Shown: piece by piece, positions 49,801 through 60,828 of the stretch | How positions within the stretch are numbered: the stretch's first letter is position 1 | Layout of the letters: every line of letters starts with the position of its first letter | Assembly: GCA_037903475.1 (NCBI GenBank) | Contig: JBAJFG010000016.1 | Span: 62,001-126,000, forward strand | Source of the DNA: Ancylostoma caninum | Taxonomy: Eukaryota; Nematoda; Chromadorea; Rhabditida; Ancylostomatidae | Direction of reading: 5' to 3' | DNA: 64,000 bases | Program-made: the position numbers and the translations under genes | Notes under the pieces: model-generated | What the model saw: the letters and a program-made list of their open reading frames with translations, nothing else | The model's database searches: none | Told to the model about the DNA's origin: nothing

Positions 49801-52800
49801 AAACTGGAAAAAATAGCTGTTAGATCAAGACTCACATCAGATTCACGCATACTCCAATAGTTGCAGTTATAGCCATCACAGTAGAGTCAATTTCATAGTC
49901 CTTGTTTATCATTCGTAGGATCGCCAATACAACAAGAACACCGGTAACTATCCATATCAAAAATACGGAGAAGAATGCTCCCAACACCTCTGTAAAGAGT
50001 ATTTTCGTTCAACCCTTTTCCAGACAATTGCTTATATTATCTCATCATAAGCTTCGAAGCTTTTTCCACTGCTTTTTTCTGCGAATAGTGCGGACGCTTA
50101 TTGTTATCTTTAAGCGTACCCCTGAAATGTGGTGCAATACCTGACAGACGCATCTAAATACTAGTCTGGAAGCCAGTAAAAAACGTTTCTGTTGACATAC
50201 AGGCGAATATGGATCAATATGATAATATGATGGAACAATCCTGGAGTGACATTACGGAATTTGTGAGAAGTTTCCAAGGATGTGCGTTTATTTCAAACTA
50301 AACCTCAAATGCTGAGGATATCCGGCAAAAATGTGTATTTCAAGAAATTCTGAGCTTCTGGGTAAATTCTTCTTCTCCAGATAAGTACTACGCCTCAGGG
50401 TAACTTTTGATTGAGGTTACCCTAACTCATGCATTTCCAGGACGGTCGGAGAATCTTGTCTCAATTCCATGTGAACTCCCGAGAAACTCGGTATTATATA
50501 TTTAAAATTAAATATAAGTTTTGGTAATACCAAAAAAACTGAAAACAATGAGAAATTCCGCGTTTTTGGGTAAATTCGGCTTCTTTGGGTAAGTTCTGAA
50601 TGAAGTTAGCCTATGTACAGTCCGGTCCGGCAGCCACTGCAAATGGGCGCCGGCGGGCGCCGGCCGCCACCACCCTCTGGCGCCCCGGTATTAATGAGCT
50701 ATAAATCACTCGAGCTTGGGAGAAAGTGAAGAAAAATACAATTTTAGTCCATAGTAGACAGGGTAGATAAGCCTAACCCTATGCTTAAGAATGGGTTTAA
50801 GGCTTAGGCTTAGGCTTCACAGGAGTGGCCCCACCCAACTCCCTTTTCACCTAAATTTCTAAGATAAACTACGATAAGTGTAAGTGTAAGTAATTGGACA
50901 CCATTTGTATGTTGCATCGCGTGCGCGCATAGCTCAGTGGGTTGAGCGAATGATCGACGTTGTGGTGGTCAGGGGATCGAATCCTGCCCTGTGCCCCGTT
51001 TTGCAAATACATATAGTATGCTGCCTACGACTGCTGCAGTTATCTAACAAACTCCAACATAAAAAGTAGCCCGGATGGCTCAGTGGTTTGAGCGGCAGAT
51101 TGCAATCTGTCCCTATCGCTGGTTCCACTCCGTTGGAGATCCAGAGTTAAGTATCGCAGTGTTTGGGGTTCACTGCTTGGAACGTCCCCCGTGATCTCCT
51201 TCGGGTAGTCCAGGAAGGCATCCGGCAACGTTTTGCATAAATTTCGAAGATAAACTACGATAAGTGTAAGTGTAAGTAATAGTAATAGTGTAAGTAATAG
51301 TGAAAAACCACTTTTTCAAAGTTGAGGGAAACCGGGAGAGAGTAACTCCGCCGTAAAGGACTGCTCCACGAAAGATAAATGACAGCGGTAGAACTACTTC
51401 GCAATGGATATGGAACAGTTTGTACGGATTTCAATTATTTCTGAGGATCCCGAATTGGATGAGCTTTATTATTCAGATGGGATAACTGAAGTACTGTGTC
51501 CATCTATAGAAGAATAACGGCCATTTTTGTATTCGCGAAGCAGTGTACTATAGCAGAAAATGGAAGAGTTGGCTTCGCTTATTGTGTATTCAGAAATCTT
51601 TCCCCATGAAAATCAGAAAAATGAAAAAAACGTGAAAGTTGTGAAAATGGTCCCCTGCTTTATAGCCTTAACATATCCACTGCACTCTGTCTACTATGGA
51701 CTAAAATTGTATTTTTCTTCGCTTTCTCCCAAGCTCGAGTGATTTATAGCTCATTAATACCGGGGCGCCGGAGGGTGGCGGCGGCCGGCGCCCGCCGGCG
51801 CCCATTTGCAGTGGCTGCCGGACCCGACTGTAGGTACCTTATTGTGTTACGGAATATGGAAAATAATACAAAAAATACGTTGTAAGAAGATTAAAATCAG
51901 TACTTCGCACCTGCTCTATAGAATCCAAAGCTCATTCGTTGCGATGGAGGCTTGTTTGCAATATAAATTGAGAATAACGATATCAACATGGATGCGAAGT
52001 CGGTAAGCTGAAAGAATTTTATGGATAGCAGGAAAGTTCCACTGTAACTTTTGAAAATGGCCAGATTCGCCACTTCATCCTTATTTTCATAGGGTAATTC
52101 AGCTCTAACTTTTCTTTTATTTCTTCATATTCGAGTAGAGTACATCCAGAAATCCATAATTATACCCCGCTTTGCTTTCTTTTTTTCCTTTCCAATTCAA
52201 CAGCGTTCAAATCTTCCGATGGCTTTTGTGCGGTGATTGCGAAAATTGTACTCCTAGCTGTAGAAAACAGTTTCGTCACCGTCACTGATGACGTGCCTGT
52301 TAAGGATTCCAAAAATAAACCAGCTGAACTCCAACTTGTTATGTTTTCGAAAGGTCAACCGTGTGAAATCTAGCACGTAACGACTGATATTTGGTAACCT
52401 TACTACATAGTTATCCATAGAATGTCGTACTCTTACCAGGTGAGCTGCATCCGTGACGATGGCCAGAGAGTTGGCCCAGAATCCACCGATAATCTCGCAT
52501 GTCATAAAAAACAGACAGATCACTACGGAAATCCATAAAATGCGAACAGCTGAAAAGTGAAGAGATGAAGAAGATCACTTACATGTATTCTATTTGATAA
52601 AATGCCTTCGATGGTTACTAAAATCCCCAATTTCTGGATTAATCCTAGGTTATAGACTATGACTAGCCATTTAATATAAGTAGTAAACACAAGAAGGTGT
52701 AAAAAGTTTAGAATATTCACTGAAAGAACAGCTTTGAAGATGCAATGTAAACTTGGGCTAAAGTAGGTGTTTCGCAATTGGAGATCTGCCAACTACAGCA

Positions 52801-53087
52801 GAAAATTCCTTGACGACTACATGCTATTCCTGAAAGCCCAGGATCTGGTGATGATTTCAGTGGACTGCATAAATCCGGAAAGATAAAAAAAAACCAAATT
52901 GCCCACCCCTAGCCGATTTCGCCTTATTGTCCTTGCTGGGATCGTCATGGCAGTGGTAGTAGGTACTGGTGACTTGTGTGGAGTCGTATGTAGCACTACT
53001 GAAAAAATCGTCTAGGAAAGACCTGTAATTAATTAATTACAGGAGGAAAACTCACTTTTTACCCAATAAAGCTGTGGTTTCGGACAT
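46895..53087 (-). CDS. Zinc transporter, cation diffusion facilitator (ZnT2/3/8 type; ttm-1/cdf-2-like)
   Basis: Ten exons: 53056-53087, 52907-52998, 52437-52549, 51911-52007, 49836-49989, 49591-49697, 48450-48565, 48118-48223, 47891-47997 and 46895-47062. All phases match. The product is 363 residues, normal for SLC30A2/3/8. The start is [12 protein letters not shown] cytosolic YHCH motif (Tyr25-His26-Cys27-His28) is typical of this branch. Zinc site A is intact: His78 and Asp82 in TM2 (TDAAHLLTD), and His216 and Asp220 in TM5 (FIHVLGD). The His-rich loop between TM4 and TM5 spans residues 173-189. The C-terminal metallochaperone-like domain runs from [13 protein letters not shown] to the end. 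It should export zinc from cytosol to vesicles or out of the cell in exchange for protons. FGFYRAE replaces the usual FGWHRAE after TM2. Element copy 5 lies in intron 4. Confidence 0.93.
50922..50997 (+). other. tRNA-like module 1 of element copy 5
   Basis: An A box TAGCTCAGTGG and a B box GGATCGAATCC are spaced as in a tRNA gene, with a GCGC/GTGC acceptor-like pairing at the ends and a D stem GCTC/GAGC. No anticodon stem can be formed cleanly, so it is a tRNA-derived promoter-like sequence, not a functional tRNA. Confidence 0.65.
51069..51143 (+). other. tRNA-like module 2 of element copy 5
   Basis: It begins GCCCGGATGGCTCAGTGG (A box), with D stem GCTC/GAGC. An anticodon-like hairpin GGCAG/CTGTC closes an 8-base loop ATTGCAAT, and the B box is GGTTCCACTCC. 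The 3' acceptor strand is not complementary to the 5' start. It resembles the tRNA head of a SINE. The start, D arm and boxes are conserved in all five copies. Confidence 0.65.
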
Positions 53088-53366
53088 TTTTATTAAGAAA
53101 ATGACGCTCACTCACGAGTGTCGACTACGCAAACAACATTGTTATCTTATCTAGAAGCAACCGTCACCGCCTAGATACAGAAGTTCACCAGACCTTCCAT
53201 AGAGTGTGGTTTTAATTGAAATGACCGCGAAACTTCCTGTTCTGGATTTACAACCAATTATTCTTGAAGTAAAGGGGTAGAAACCCATAAGCATCACCAG
53301 AATGAGGCCGTTTTCGAGAAAATTTCATAATCAGTAAAAAACTTCTTTTTGTTCACTTCTACTGTT

Positions 53367-54180
53367 TTATTCTCTGCTACTGGTTACTTGGAACTTTAGT
53401 AGACTTGTTGATTTCCCAGGAAATGCCATTGAAATATCACACCTAGTGCATTTAGAGCAAACAATTTTGCCCAAATTGTCCTCAAAATGAAGCGGTTTTT
53501 TGGTTACAAACACATGCTGGGATTCACAAACGTTCTCTGGAAGACCCTCGATTCCCATTTTCCTCGAACTGGATGAATTTCCTCGGCAAAAATATACGGG
53601 ATTTAAAACTCGATTAGCATTATCAAGGGGCCCTACGCAATAACGGAAGTGCATAATGGAAGTGGAACTGATTGCGAAATCCTTGAAATTCTGGTAGGAT
53701 CGGATACGCTTTTGTAAAGAAAGGATGAGAAGCATACTTTCTTTTGTCATAGTATAGCGATTTCGGCACACAAGGCAACTTTTCTTTCTCTTCTTTCCTC
53801 TTTATCTCTTAATGTTTGATAAATTTCTCTTGCTGCGTTTCACGTGAGCCAGAGGGGAATAAAATCAATCAGAATTCCACGCTGCTTTCCTACCACTGTT
53901 GCACAACCTTTTATTCAAAATATAAAAACAATAGTGATCTCTGTTCTATGGCGAAATGAGACTCTATAGCCATAATTTGCAAAAGCAAAACCCACCGATT
54001 CGTTGTTGTGTTCATTTTTTGCGGCCGAACACGACATCTTGTACAGGAGCCTTCCCTATCTAATTTCTGGAAAAGTTCTCTTATGGATCTTGAGCACTTA
54101 CTCAAATAGCCAAGAAAATCCTTAAGCTGTCCTAAACCGAGTTGTTGAGAACTTACTCCCTCAACAGATGTAGTGTTCAT
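53367..54180 (-). CDS. Weak candidate Cys-containing gene (unresolved)
   Basis: Downstream of a TATA-like motif there is a possible start ATG at 54180 (MNTTSVEG, donor GTAAGT). A matching phase-0 exon at 53996-54066 reads KLDREGSCTRCRVRPQK. Further down, a 134-residue open frame (53367-53771) contains Cys pairs (CRNR, CSKC), but a second frame over its first half is also open. I cannot join these convincingly. It may be a small real gene or chance. Confidence 0.22.
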
Positions 54181-54240
54181 TGAGAGAAACACAACTAAAA
54201 TGGAGTGTGAGAATATCAGCGCGACGGTGTTCTTTTCTCT

Positions 54241-54248
54241 CTTTTATA
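54241..54248 (-). promoter_or_regulatory. TATA-like box
   Basis: TATAAAAG on the minus strand lies about 60 bp before the possible ATG at 54180. Confidence 0.3.
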
Positions 54249-54772
54249 CGTCCACCTGTTTACATATTCACTTCATTCCGGTTAGCAGTTTTTGGTGTTT
54301 TTGACATGGATTAGCACTAAAGTTTGTTACTATCCGAAGAAATGCGCATTTTGAGTAGATGTGCCAGTGTTATACGCAAGTTTAGTCCTCGTTTGGTTCT
54401 GAGGATTGGTCTAGCGCATGTATCTGAGCTTGCTGTGCACTGTTCTTGGACTTATGTTTGGAAGAATAATGTGAGGAAACGAATCCTACACCTCCTGCTA
54501 TACTCCTCAAGTAGTTTGACATTTCGATCGCCGAGGCAGCGGAGACACTGTTTTTGATACGTATCGATCGATTGGCGACGACAGCAGCGACAGCGTGAAC
54601 AACGCGTCACCCACAGTCGATATGTACCTAAACCGGAGTAGCCTTCGCCGTAGCGGACCGAAACTCTTAAAAAATTTGCAAACAGTAGAAACATAGAATT
54701 ATTCTTCAGTATGTTCCATGTTTGACTGTCTTTGAATCCTGGCATTATAACTTTCAAATTGTACACTGCTTA

Positions 54773-55572
54773 CTAGAGCTGTTTTTGACCAAGATTGTTA
54801 ACTTGCTTTATTCCTTCAACTGGCCTACGTTTCGGCGAACTCGCTTTTATAAGACCCTGAAGTAGTCCATAGTACAAAAGGCCTATCCTCCCAAACGCCT
54901 CGTCCTTATACAGACACCATTCAATCAGTGAACAAACCAAAAGCAATAATGGAACAAAGGCTGGGCAATGCTGACCTCAACTGTCGCTGATGTTGCCACG
55001 ACACAGACCGCTAATGGTGAGACTGTACTCCCAATGGTCTTTATATGTGCAGTGTCTCAACAATCCGCCTAGATCAAAATCTGCAAAGATTCTAATACAA
55101 GGCTAGCTCTTGTGTGATTGCGATACACTCATCTTTTCTATTCATTTATCTATTCGTTCGCATAGAACATTGGAAGCATGTTGGATTGCCGCCAAGTGTC
55201 CAAAAACGAATAGAAAAGGTGAGTGTATCGCAATCAAACAAGAGCTAGCTTTGTATCAGAATCTTTGCAGGTTTTGATCTAGGCGGATTGTTAAGATACT
55301 GCACATATAAGGACCATTGGGAGTACAGTCTCACTATTAGCGGTCTGTGTCGTGGCAACATCGGTGACAATTGAGGTCAGCACTGCCCAACCTGTGTTTC
55401 ATTAGTGCTTTTGGTTTATTCACTGATTGAATGATGTCTATATAAGGACGAGGCGTTTGATAGGCCTTTTGTACTATGGACTAATTCAGGCTCTGACGAA
55501 GCGAGTTCGTCGAAACGTAGACCAGTTGGAGGAATAAAGCAAGTTGACAATCATAGTCAAAAACAGCTCTAG
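54773..55572. mobile_element. 800 bp foldback element (long terminal inverted repeats)
   Basis: Two arms (54773-55143 and 55208-55572) are inverted copies at roughly 90% identity, separated by a 64 bp spacer. Tips read CTAGAGCTGTTTTTGAC and are bounded by TA on both sides (54771-54772 and 55573-55574), as expected for a Tc1/mariner-like target site. It contains no coding sequence. An arm carries TTAGTCCATAGTA, also present in the inverted repeats of the five-copy element. Confidence 0.85.
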
Positions 55573-56439
55573 TAATACTGATGTCTGCGTTAGCAAATTA
55601 TTGAGTTTTCCTGACAGACAGCAGCTACACGAGGGATAGGGCAAAGCTCATTAGGTCTGCAGTTCAACGAGACGCGAACTCCTAACAGCAGTCACTGCTA
55701 TCTCTTAGGAACAGTACTCGCTGCACATAGGTGCATCACTTAAACCTGGCGGTGAGGAGGGGGGAGGGGGTGCGGCGATATTTCCAACCTTTCCGACAAA
55801 CTCGTAAATGCTAGCGCGTTGGTTTCTCAAAGGAACCATAGGGCTTCAACGATGATTCATCTGCAGGTTCACTTCAAGACCCACTGTCACGACTTTTATT
55901 CTGTTCAACCCATTGCGAATGAACTGCTTCTCGCAGTAACGCGAGCAGGTGCCTCGATACAGCAGTACGCGATCACTTCGAGATGGCTCAGTCCAGAACA
56001 GCAATGAATTGTGCGCATAAATGGCAGGGACGTGATTAACGTGAGCTAATGTCTCATACTTACAAGAAATACCTCGTTCAAGGGAGTTAATTACAATATC
56101 CTACCTCCGTATGGAAGAGTTCCAACGGTTTAGCAGCGCCTCTCGGCAATGGGTAGGCCAGCTAATTGTTTATTTGTAGCAGACGTGCAGCCCCGGACAT
56201 CTAAGGGCATCGCAGGCTTGTTACCGCTCGCTCATAGTGAACTGTAGGTACTGATGTGCTGAGAACACTATACTTCTACAATTATATATAATAAATCAGC
56301 GAAATTGGTGACGATTAGCACGGTCACGACTGATAATTATTTTGAGACTAGTAACTACTTTTCCTCGCTACCGCTCAGAACTCATCACGGTCCTTGGGAT
56401 TTTGGCTATGTGTCTCAATACACTATATTGCTAAACTGT
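55573..56439. other. Intergenic with G-rich tract
   Basis: A G-rich run at 55749-55775 (GGTGAGGAGGGGGGAGGGGG) could form a G-quadruplex on the plus strand. Nothing else is supported before the end of the glutamate receptor gene. Confidence 0.45.
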
Positions 56440-59400
56440 TTATAGCTCCGATACACGTACAAAGAACACGGAAGAATTGAAAGCGCACTGACGTCGTTGG
56501 AGCCCGTACACCTTCTTGGTGATATGTCGTCTCGCGTAGAACACAATGACTTCAACAATAAATGTAACTATACACGCAAATGAAAATATTATAAATATAA
56601 CGAACAACTGCTCGAGGTGAGATTTCAAAGACAACGTTGTTCTTTTAGCCTGAAATTACGAAGATGTTTATGAAATTCAATAGCTTTGCTAGTCTCTTCT
56701 CAATGAAGTTACCTGCACTGTAGTGTCTTCAGGTTCCTTCTTGCGAGCATAGTTATGCCCGAGGGTGATTTGTGGAATCCCGGGTAGGACTTCGAGGAGG
56801 GCCTTATTGAATCTAAAACAAATGGTATCCATAACAGCGTTCAGGGAGTTCTGACAAAGGAATTCGCATATTTTTGGGATTCTGAAACTGATATCTAGAG
56901 AGGAGATGATGCAAGCCGTCACTTACAGTGTTCTTAAATTCCCATTGTCGGAGCTGAAAGCAAAAGCAGCGTAGCTAACGATTCCTGTAGTGTCCCGTAT
57001 AACCGTCAATCCTTGGTCTCGATCCCAGACGCTGACGGCCTGGGGCAGGAATTCTATATCGTATACCGAATAGAACACTCCACCTCTTCTGAAAACATTG
57101 GCAATGTCGAATTTCCAAAGACTATTTCAATAAAAAATAATCCACTAAAGTTTCACTTTCAATTATATGAAGTTATAATTCATTTAAAGAAGCACAATCC
57201 AAGCAAGAAAATTTTCTGTTGTGGAATGGTTCTTAATTCTTTATTCTCTGAATGTTCTTGATTCATGAACACGACATAATTCGCACTTTGATGGAGAGTT
57301 TCTACATAGAAAATCATTGATAATGTAAGAAATTCGTCGTGAAGTGGTAACTTACTTTATTTCCGCGACGATGTCGTTTTCGTTCTCGTGGGTTACCACA
57401 GGATTGTATTTCATAACCTTCTTGATGCGTTCTATATTCCTCTCGTTGCAGCCTTCCAACTCAATATCCGCGTAGTAGGTCAGATAGCGTTTCTTCTGTT
57501 CGAGAAGTGCTGAAACGCGAGATTAAGGGTTTTCTGTAATTCTATGATGTAATGGTAGATATAACAACAGTAGATAAACATCGTGAAGGCGAGATTGCCA
57601 GGTGGTCTAATTTGCTGGTTTTCGGTACCGGCTCCCCTCGGGGTTTCAGGTTTGAACCCCACCCTCGCATCCCGTATCCGGGCGACAGGCCATCGTGAGA
57701 GGCTGGCCCAGGAAGACTCCACATCATGTCCCATGATCAGTCATGCCAAATTATCCTACGAAAAAGAGTACGGCGTCCACAGGAATCCACGCGCACTCGC
57801 GGGAACCGGCAAGAGTGGGAAATATGCGAATTTCCTCGATGCTTTGTGAACGGCGGCATCATGGGCAAGCAGGCGATCCACAGTTAGAGATCACAACCTA
57901 GCCAAGGAGGGCATTGCGGCTTTGAACTCGGCTCGTTGACAAGCCGCTCATGTGAACTGGTAGCAGCTCCCCACCCTCGTCAAATTATACTGTGCACCGC
58001 GCGAGAGACGAGCTGGTCTGGTAACGAGTCAGAAGACATAGTTCACGGCTTCTAGATAGCCTACAGCGGCAGTCCAATGACCAGACTAGGAACGGTGTTG
58101 GCATGGTCGTCTCCCAGCGATGGCCGAAGCGCAGCGTTCCGATGGCCACCTCATCGAGGTAGCCGCCACCAACGCAAAATAACGCTCTCACTTCTTCTAG
58201 GCCTACACACCATAGACAGGCTGTTGTGCAGGTTAAAAGGTGACTTCTGGGTGTTGCATGATAAGAAGATCTTGGAAGCACTTCTGGAAGAGGAGTAGGT
58301 GACACGGAACTACGATGGCGAGCGCGTTCTCGAATACACTGAGTCTCACAACCTCTCACCATGGATGGAACGTTTCGAAAGCGTTCTTCCCTCCCGTCTC
58401 CTTCTATAGTGACAACGCGAAGATAGAATTTGTCCTTGTTCGACATCGTGATCAAAAGCTAGTTACCGACGCAACGGTTCTAACTTACGAGATCGTGGCC
58501 AAAATCTTCCACTTATTTACACCATGATAATCAGGTCGACAAAGCAGATGTATGATGAACGGTGCGAACAAATGGAAATCAAGTGGCGGTTGAAAGAGAA
58601 TGAAGCAACTGTAGTTCTCTCATCAGGTTGCCACCGGTCATGATCGTAGGCCCAGGCCTCCTGAAGTATCAGGAAAACGGCCAGCCAAAGCAATGGTGAC
58701 TAGACACATTGCATGCCGATCTGAAACATGTGAGCGTCCACCAACCATATGCACCATAGAACGAAATGGCGTCAAAACGTAGGAAATGAGGACCTCACCA
58801 ACGAACGGAACAAGCTTTGAAGAGGAATAAGATTTCAAAAGACCATGAAGAAAACTTACTCAGAAGCTCATCCTGATGGAGGAAAGGAATAGCAGACGTT
58901 GGTGGTGCTGTAAGCTTGGAATTCATTGAGGATACGTAATATTGGCTAACCACGAGCATCGCTGCGATTAGCACTGCGTCCAAAACCTATACAGAATACA
59001 GTTCAGTGTATACTTCATGCATACACTCATAGACCGTCTCACCATTGATGAAGCTGCAGTTGGATCAATCACTCTCTGCTTCAGCATTAATCCATATGTT
59101 TCCTGAATAGCTCAAATTAATTGTAAAGACGTTGAAATTGTTTGGGATCACTACTCACCAGTATACTACCGGTGAGAATGTTCGTACTGGGCGATGTCCG
59201 TTGTTCAATTAAGACTGCAATTACAAACCTGAAAATAATGTTAGCCAATGACAAAACTTTGTAAATTTGATCGATTCTACATCAAATGAAAATAGAAATA
59301 GAAAAATATAGTTGACGGATGTCTTCGAAAGGTCGGTAGACATGGCCCCTGCCCGAGGTCTCCAATTGGTCAACTCATCTGCTTGTCCAATAACAAAGCC

Positions 59401-60828
59401 CGGCCACAACGCCCATTTTGGGTCCACCGTTCCATATCCGTAGTAAAAACACAGAACAACAGCTGTTCATAAGAATACAATGTTTCAAAGCTGGTTTTGC
59501 GAAGATACGCTCGCTTCGGATTACTGTGCTACAGTATCAGCCGACTCTAGTTATGTACTTTTCTGTCGTAATTATCGGCTGCTGCAAAAAGTTTCAAAAT
59601 CTAATAGAAGTAGTTAGATAGTAACCAAATAGTTAAGTGAACAAGGAAGGTTAAGCAATAAACACTAGAAATATCTACCTCAACATGGCAACTCCAAGAA
59701 TTGTGACAAGAAGCATCAGCCATACTTGAGTCGTGAATGTCGCGAATATAAAATTGCGAAAGTCGTTTTCAGGAGGTCGACTAATAATATACACTTGCTG
59801 AAACAAACGCTACTTATAGTGGGTGAGAACTAAAAAAAAGAAAGCAAACCTGGAAATATCGAGTTGGAAACGTGAAATGAGCAGCCTGCATACGCTCTGG
59901 AGTAATCCTCATTGAAAGGCCACTCATATCAATCTGATTCCTAGCTAGTAGACCCATGATTCCGCTGAAATATGCATCACAAATGGAGTTTTTTATCTGC
60001 AGAATTTAGCTCCGATTCTACGATTTTCCAGGATTATTCGACTTCAAACATGAAAATTTCGGGTTCATAGGCGGCCATGTGGATCTGTGCCCAAGGAAGG
60101 GGGAAAGCAAAGTTTGAAAGCTCGAATTTATGGGGTGAAACTCAAAAAATCATGGATTTTTGAGATTTCTGAGATAGGGAAACACTAAAAATCCATAAAA
60201 ATCCAGAGTGCAAGGTGCATGAGCCAGTGTGGATGACAGCAACATTTCTGCGAGAAATTAAATCGTAAGCAAACATCACCTCTCATTCGAAATGTGGCTA
60301 CGAAGTGGATAGACAATGTTATTTATCTGGAGCAGAAGTGCTCCCAAATCTATGGAAATAAATCTATTGAAGCTAGAAATAAAGTGAGAAATTGACCTTA
60401 CTCCCACTCTCGAAAGTTTTCGACTTTTCCTCTACTTTTTGCAAGTTCATTCTAGAGAAAACATCGCAGCAGCACCTTTTTTTGCTTTTTCCAGAACCTC
60501 TGGGTAATAAAAGAGGAGCTTCTCACCTAAAATTTCCATCAGATGTGAGGCCGCCAAAATCGTTGACAACACCGAATTCGACTTCTGTATCCACCTAAAT
60601 ACGTATGGGTGTTACTGAAGTTGCTGAAGAAGTTATTCTTCAAGAAGTAGCAGAGAAATTCACAATTTCCCACTCCCAATCCAGCAGTTCCATGACGATC
60701 TTGATTATCTCGACCTCAGCACCGGGCTTGGGGCAATCTCGCCGAGGTAAAAGACGAAAGCAGTTGAATGCATCAGGATTATGCTCGAACACACCTACTC
60801 GTATGGGTCGTCCGAGCGGCGATGTCAT
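56440..60828 (-). CDS. Divergent ionotropic glutamate receptor (IR/iGluR-like ligand-gated channel)
   Basis: Eleven exons join in phase: 60664-60828, 60527-60594, 59964-59850, 59797-59679, 59228-59159, 59102-59043, 58986-58860, 57509-57356, 57088-56927, 56812-56713 and 56649-56440. They encode 449 residues. The S1 half of the ligand-binding domain starts RPIRVGVFEHNPDAFNCF and includes the glutamate-contact Arg103 in SMRITPERM. M1 is around residues 135-162 (TTQVWLMLLVTILGV), a pore region about 167-195, M3 near 200-222 (DAVLIAAMLVVSQYYV), then S2 (YADIELEGCNERNIERI to YDIEFLPQAVSVW), and M4 at about 395-417 (FVIFIIFSFACIVTFI). No amino-terminal domain is present, as in IR-type receptors. The SYTANLAAF gate motif is strongly altered. 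No signal peptide is seen at the ATG at 60828, so a 5' exon is probably missing. A tRNA-like/SINE-like sequence lies in intron 7. Confidence 0.88.
57589..57668 (+). other. tRNA-like sequence, probable head of a SINE
   Basis: GCGAG at the start pairs with CTCGC at the end. D arm CCAG/CTGG, A box TTGCCAGGTGG, B box GGTTTGAACCC (57649-57659) and a CCCCTCGGGG hairpin suggest descent from a class II (Leu/Ser) tRNA. There is no usable anticodon arm. GC-rich DNA continues to about 58530, unlike the surrounding intron, and may be the SINE body or a second insertion. It lies inside intron 7 of the glutamate receptor gene, on the opposite strand. Confidence 0.5.

Larger units (their letters stand above)
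50618..51830 (+). mobile_element. TIR element with two tRNA-like modules, copy 5 (opposite orientation)
   Basis: This is the best preserved copy: 1213 bp, with TA flanks (50616-50617 and 51831-51832), tips CAGTCCGGTCCGGCAGCC and, inverted, CAGTCGGGTCCGGCAGCC. Both inverted repeats are complete. The tRNA-like modules are on the plus strand, opposite to copies 1-4. It is in intron 4 of the zinc transporter, so its pol III-type modules face against the host gene's direction. Confidence 0.88.

Noticed and set aside
50922..51143. Functional tRNA genes
   Set aside because: A and B boxes are present, but the acceptor and anticodon stems cannot pair properly and the units are repeated inside a transposon.
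57985..58455. 156-residue minus-strand frame in the receptor intron
   Set aside because: It sits in GC-rich, repeat-like DNA with several overlapping open frames on both strands, and its residues show no domain pattern.
60301..60356. Possible extra receptor exon reading LGALLLQINNIVYPL
   Set aside because: Its phase does not fit its neighbours, and exons at 60527 and 59964 join directly to give the expected DGNFSGIMGLL.
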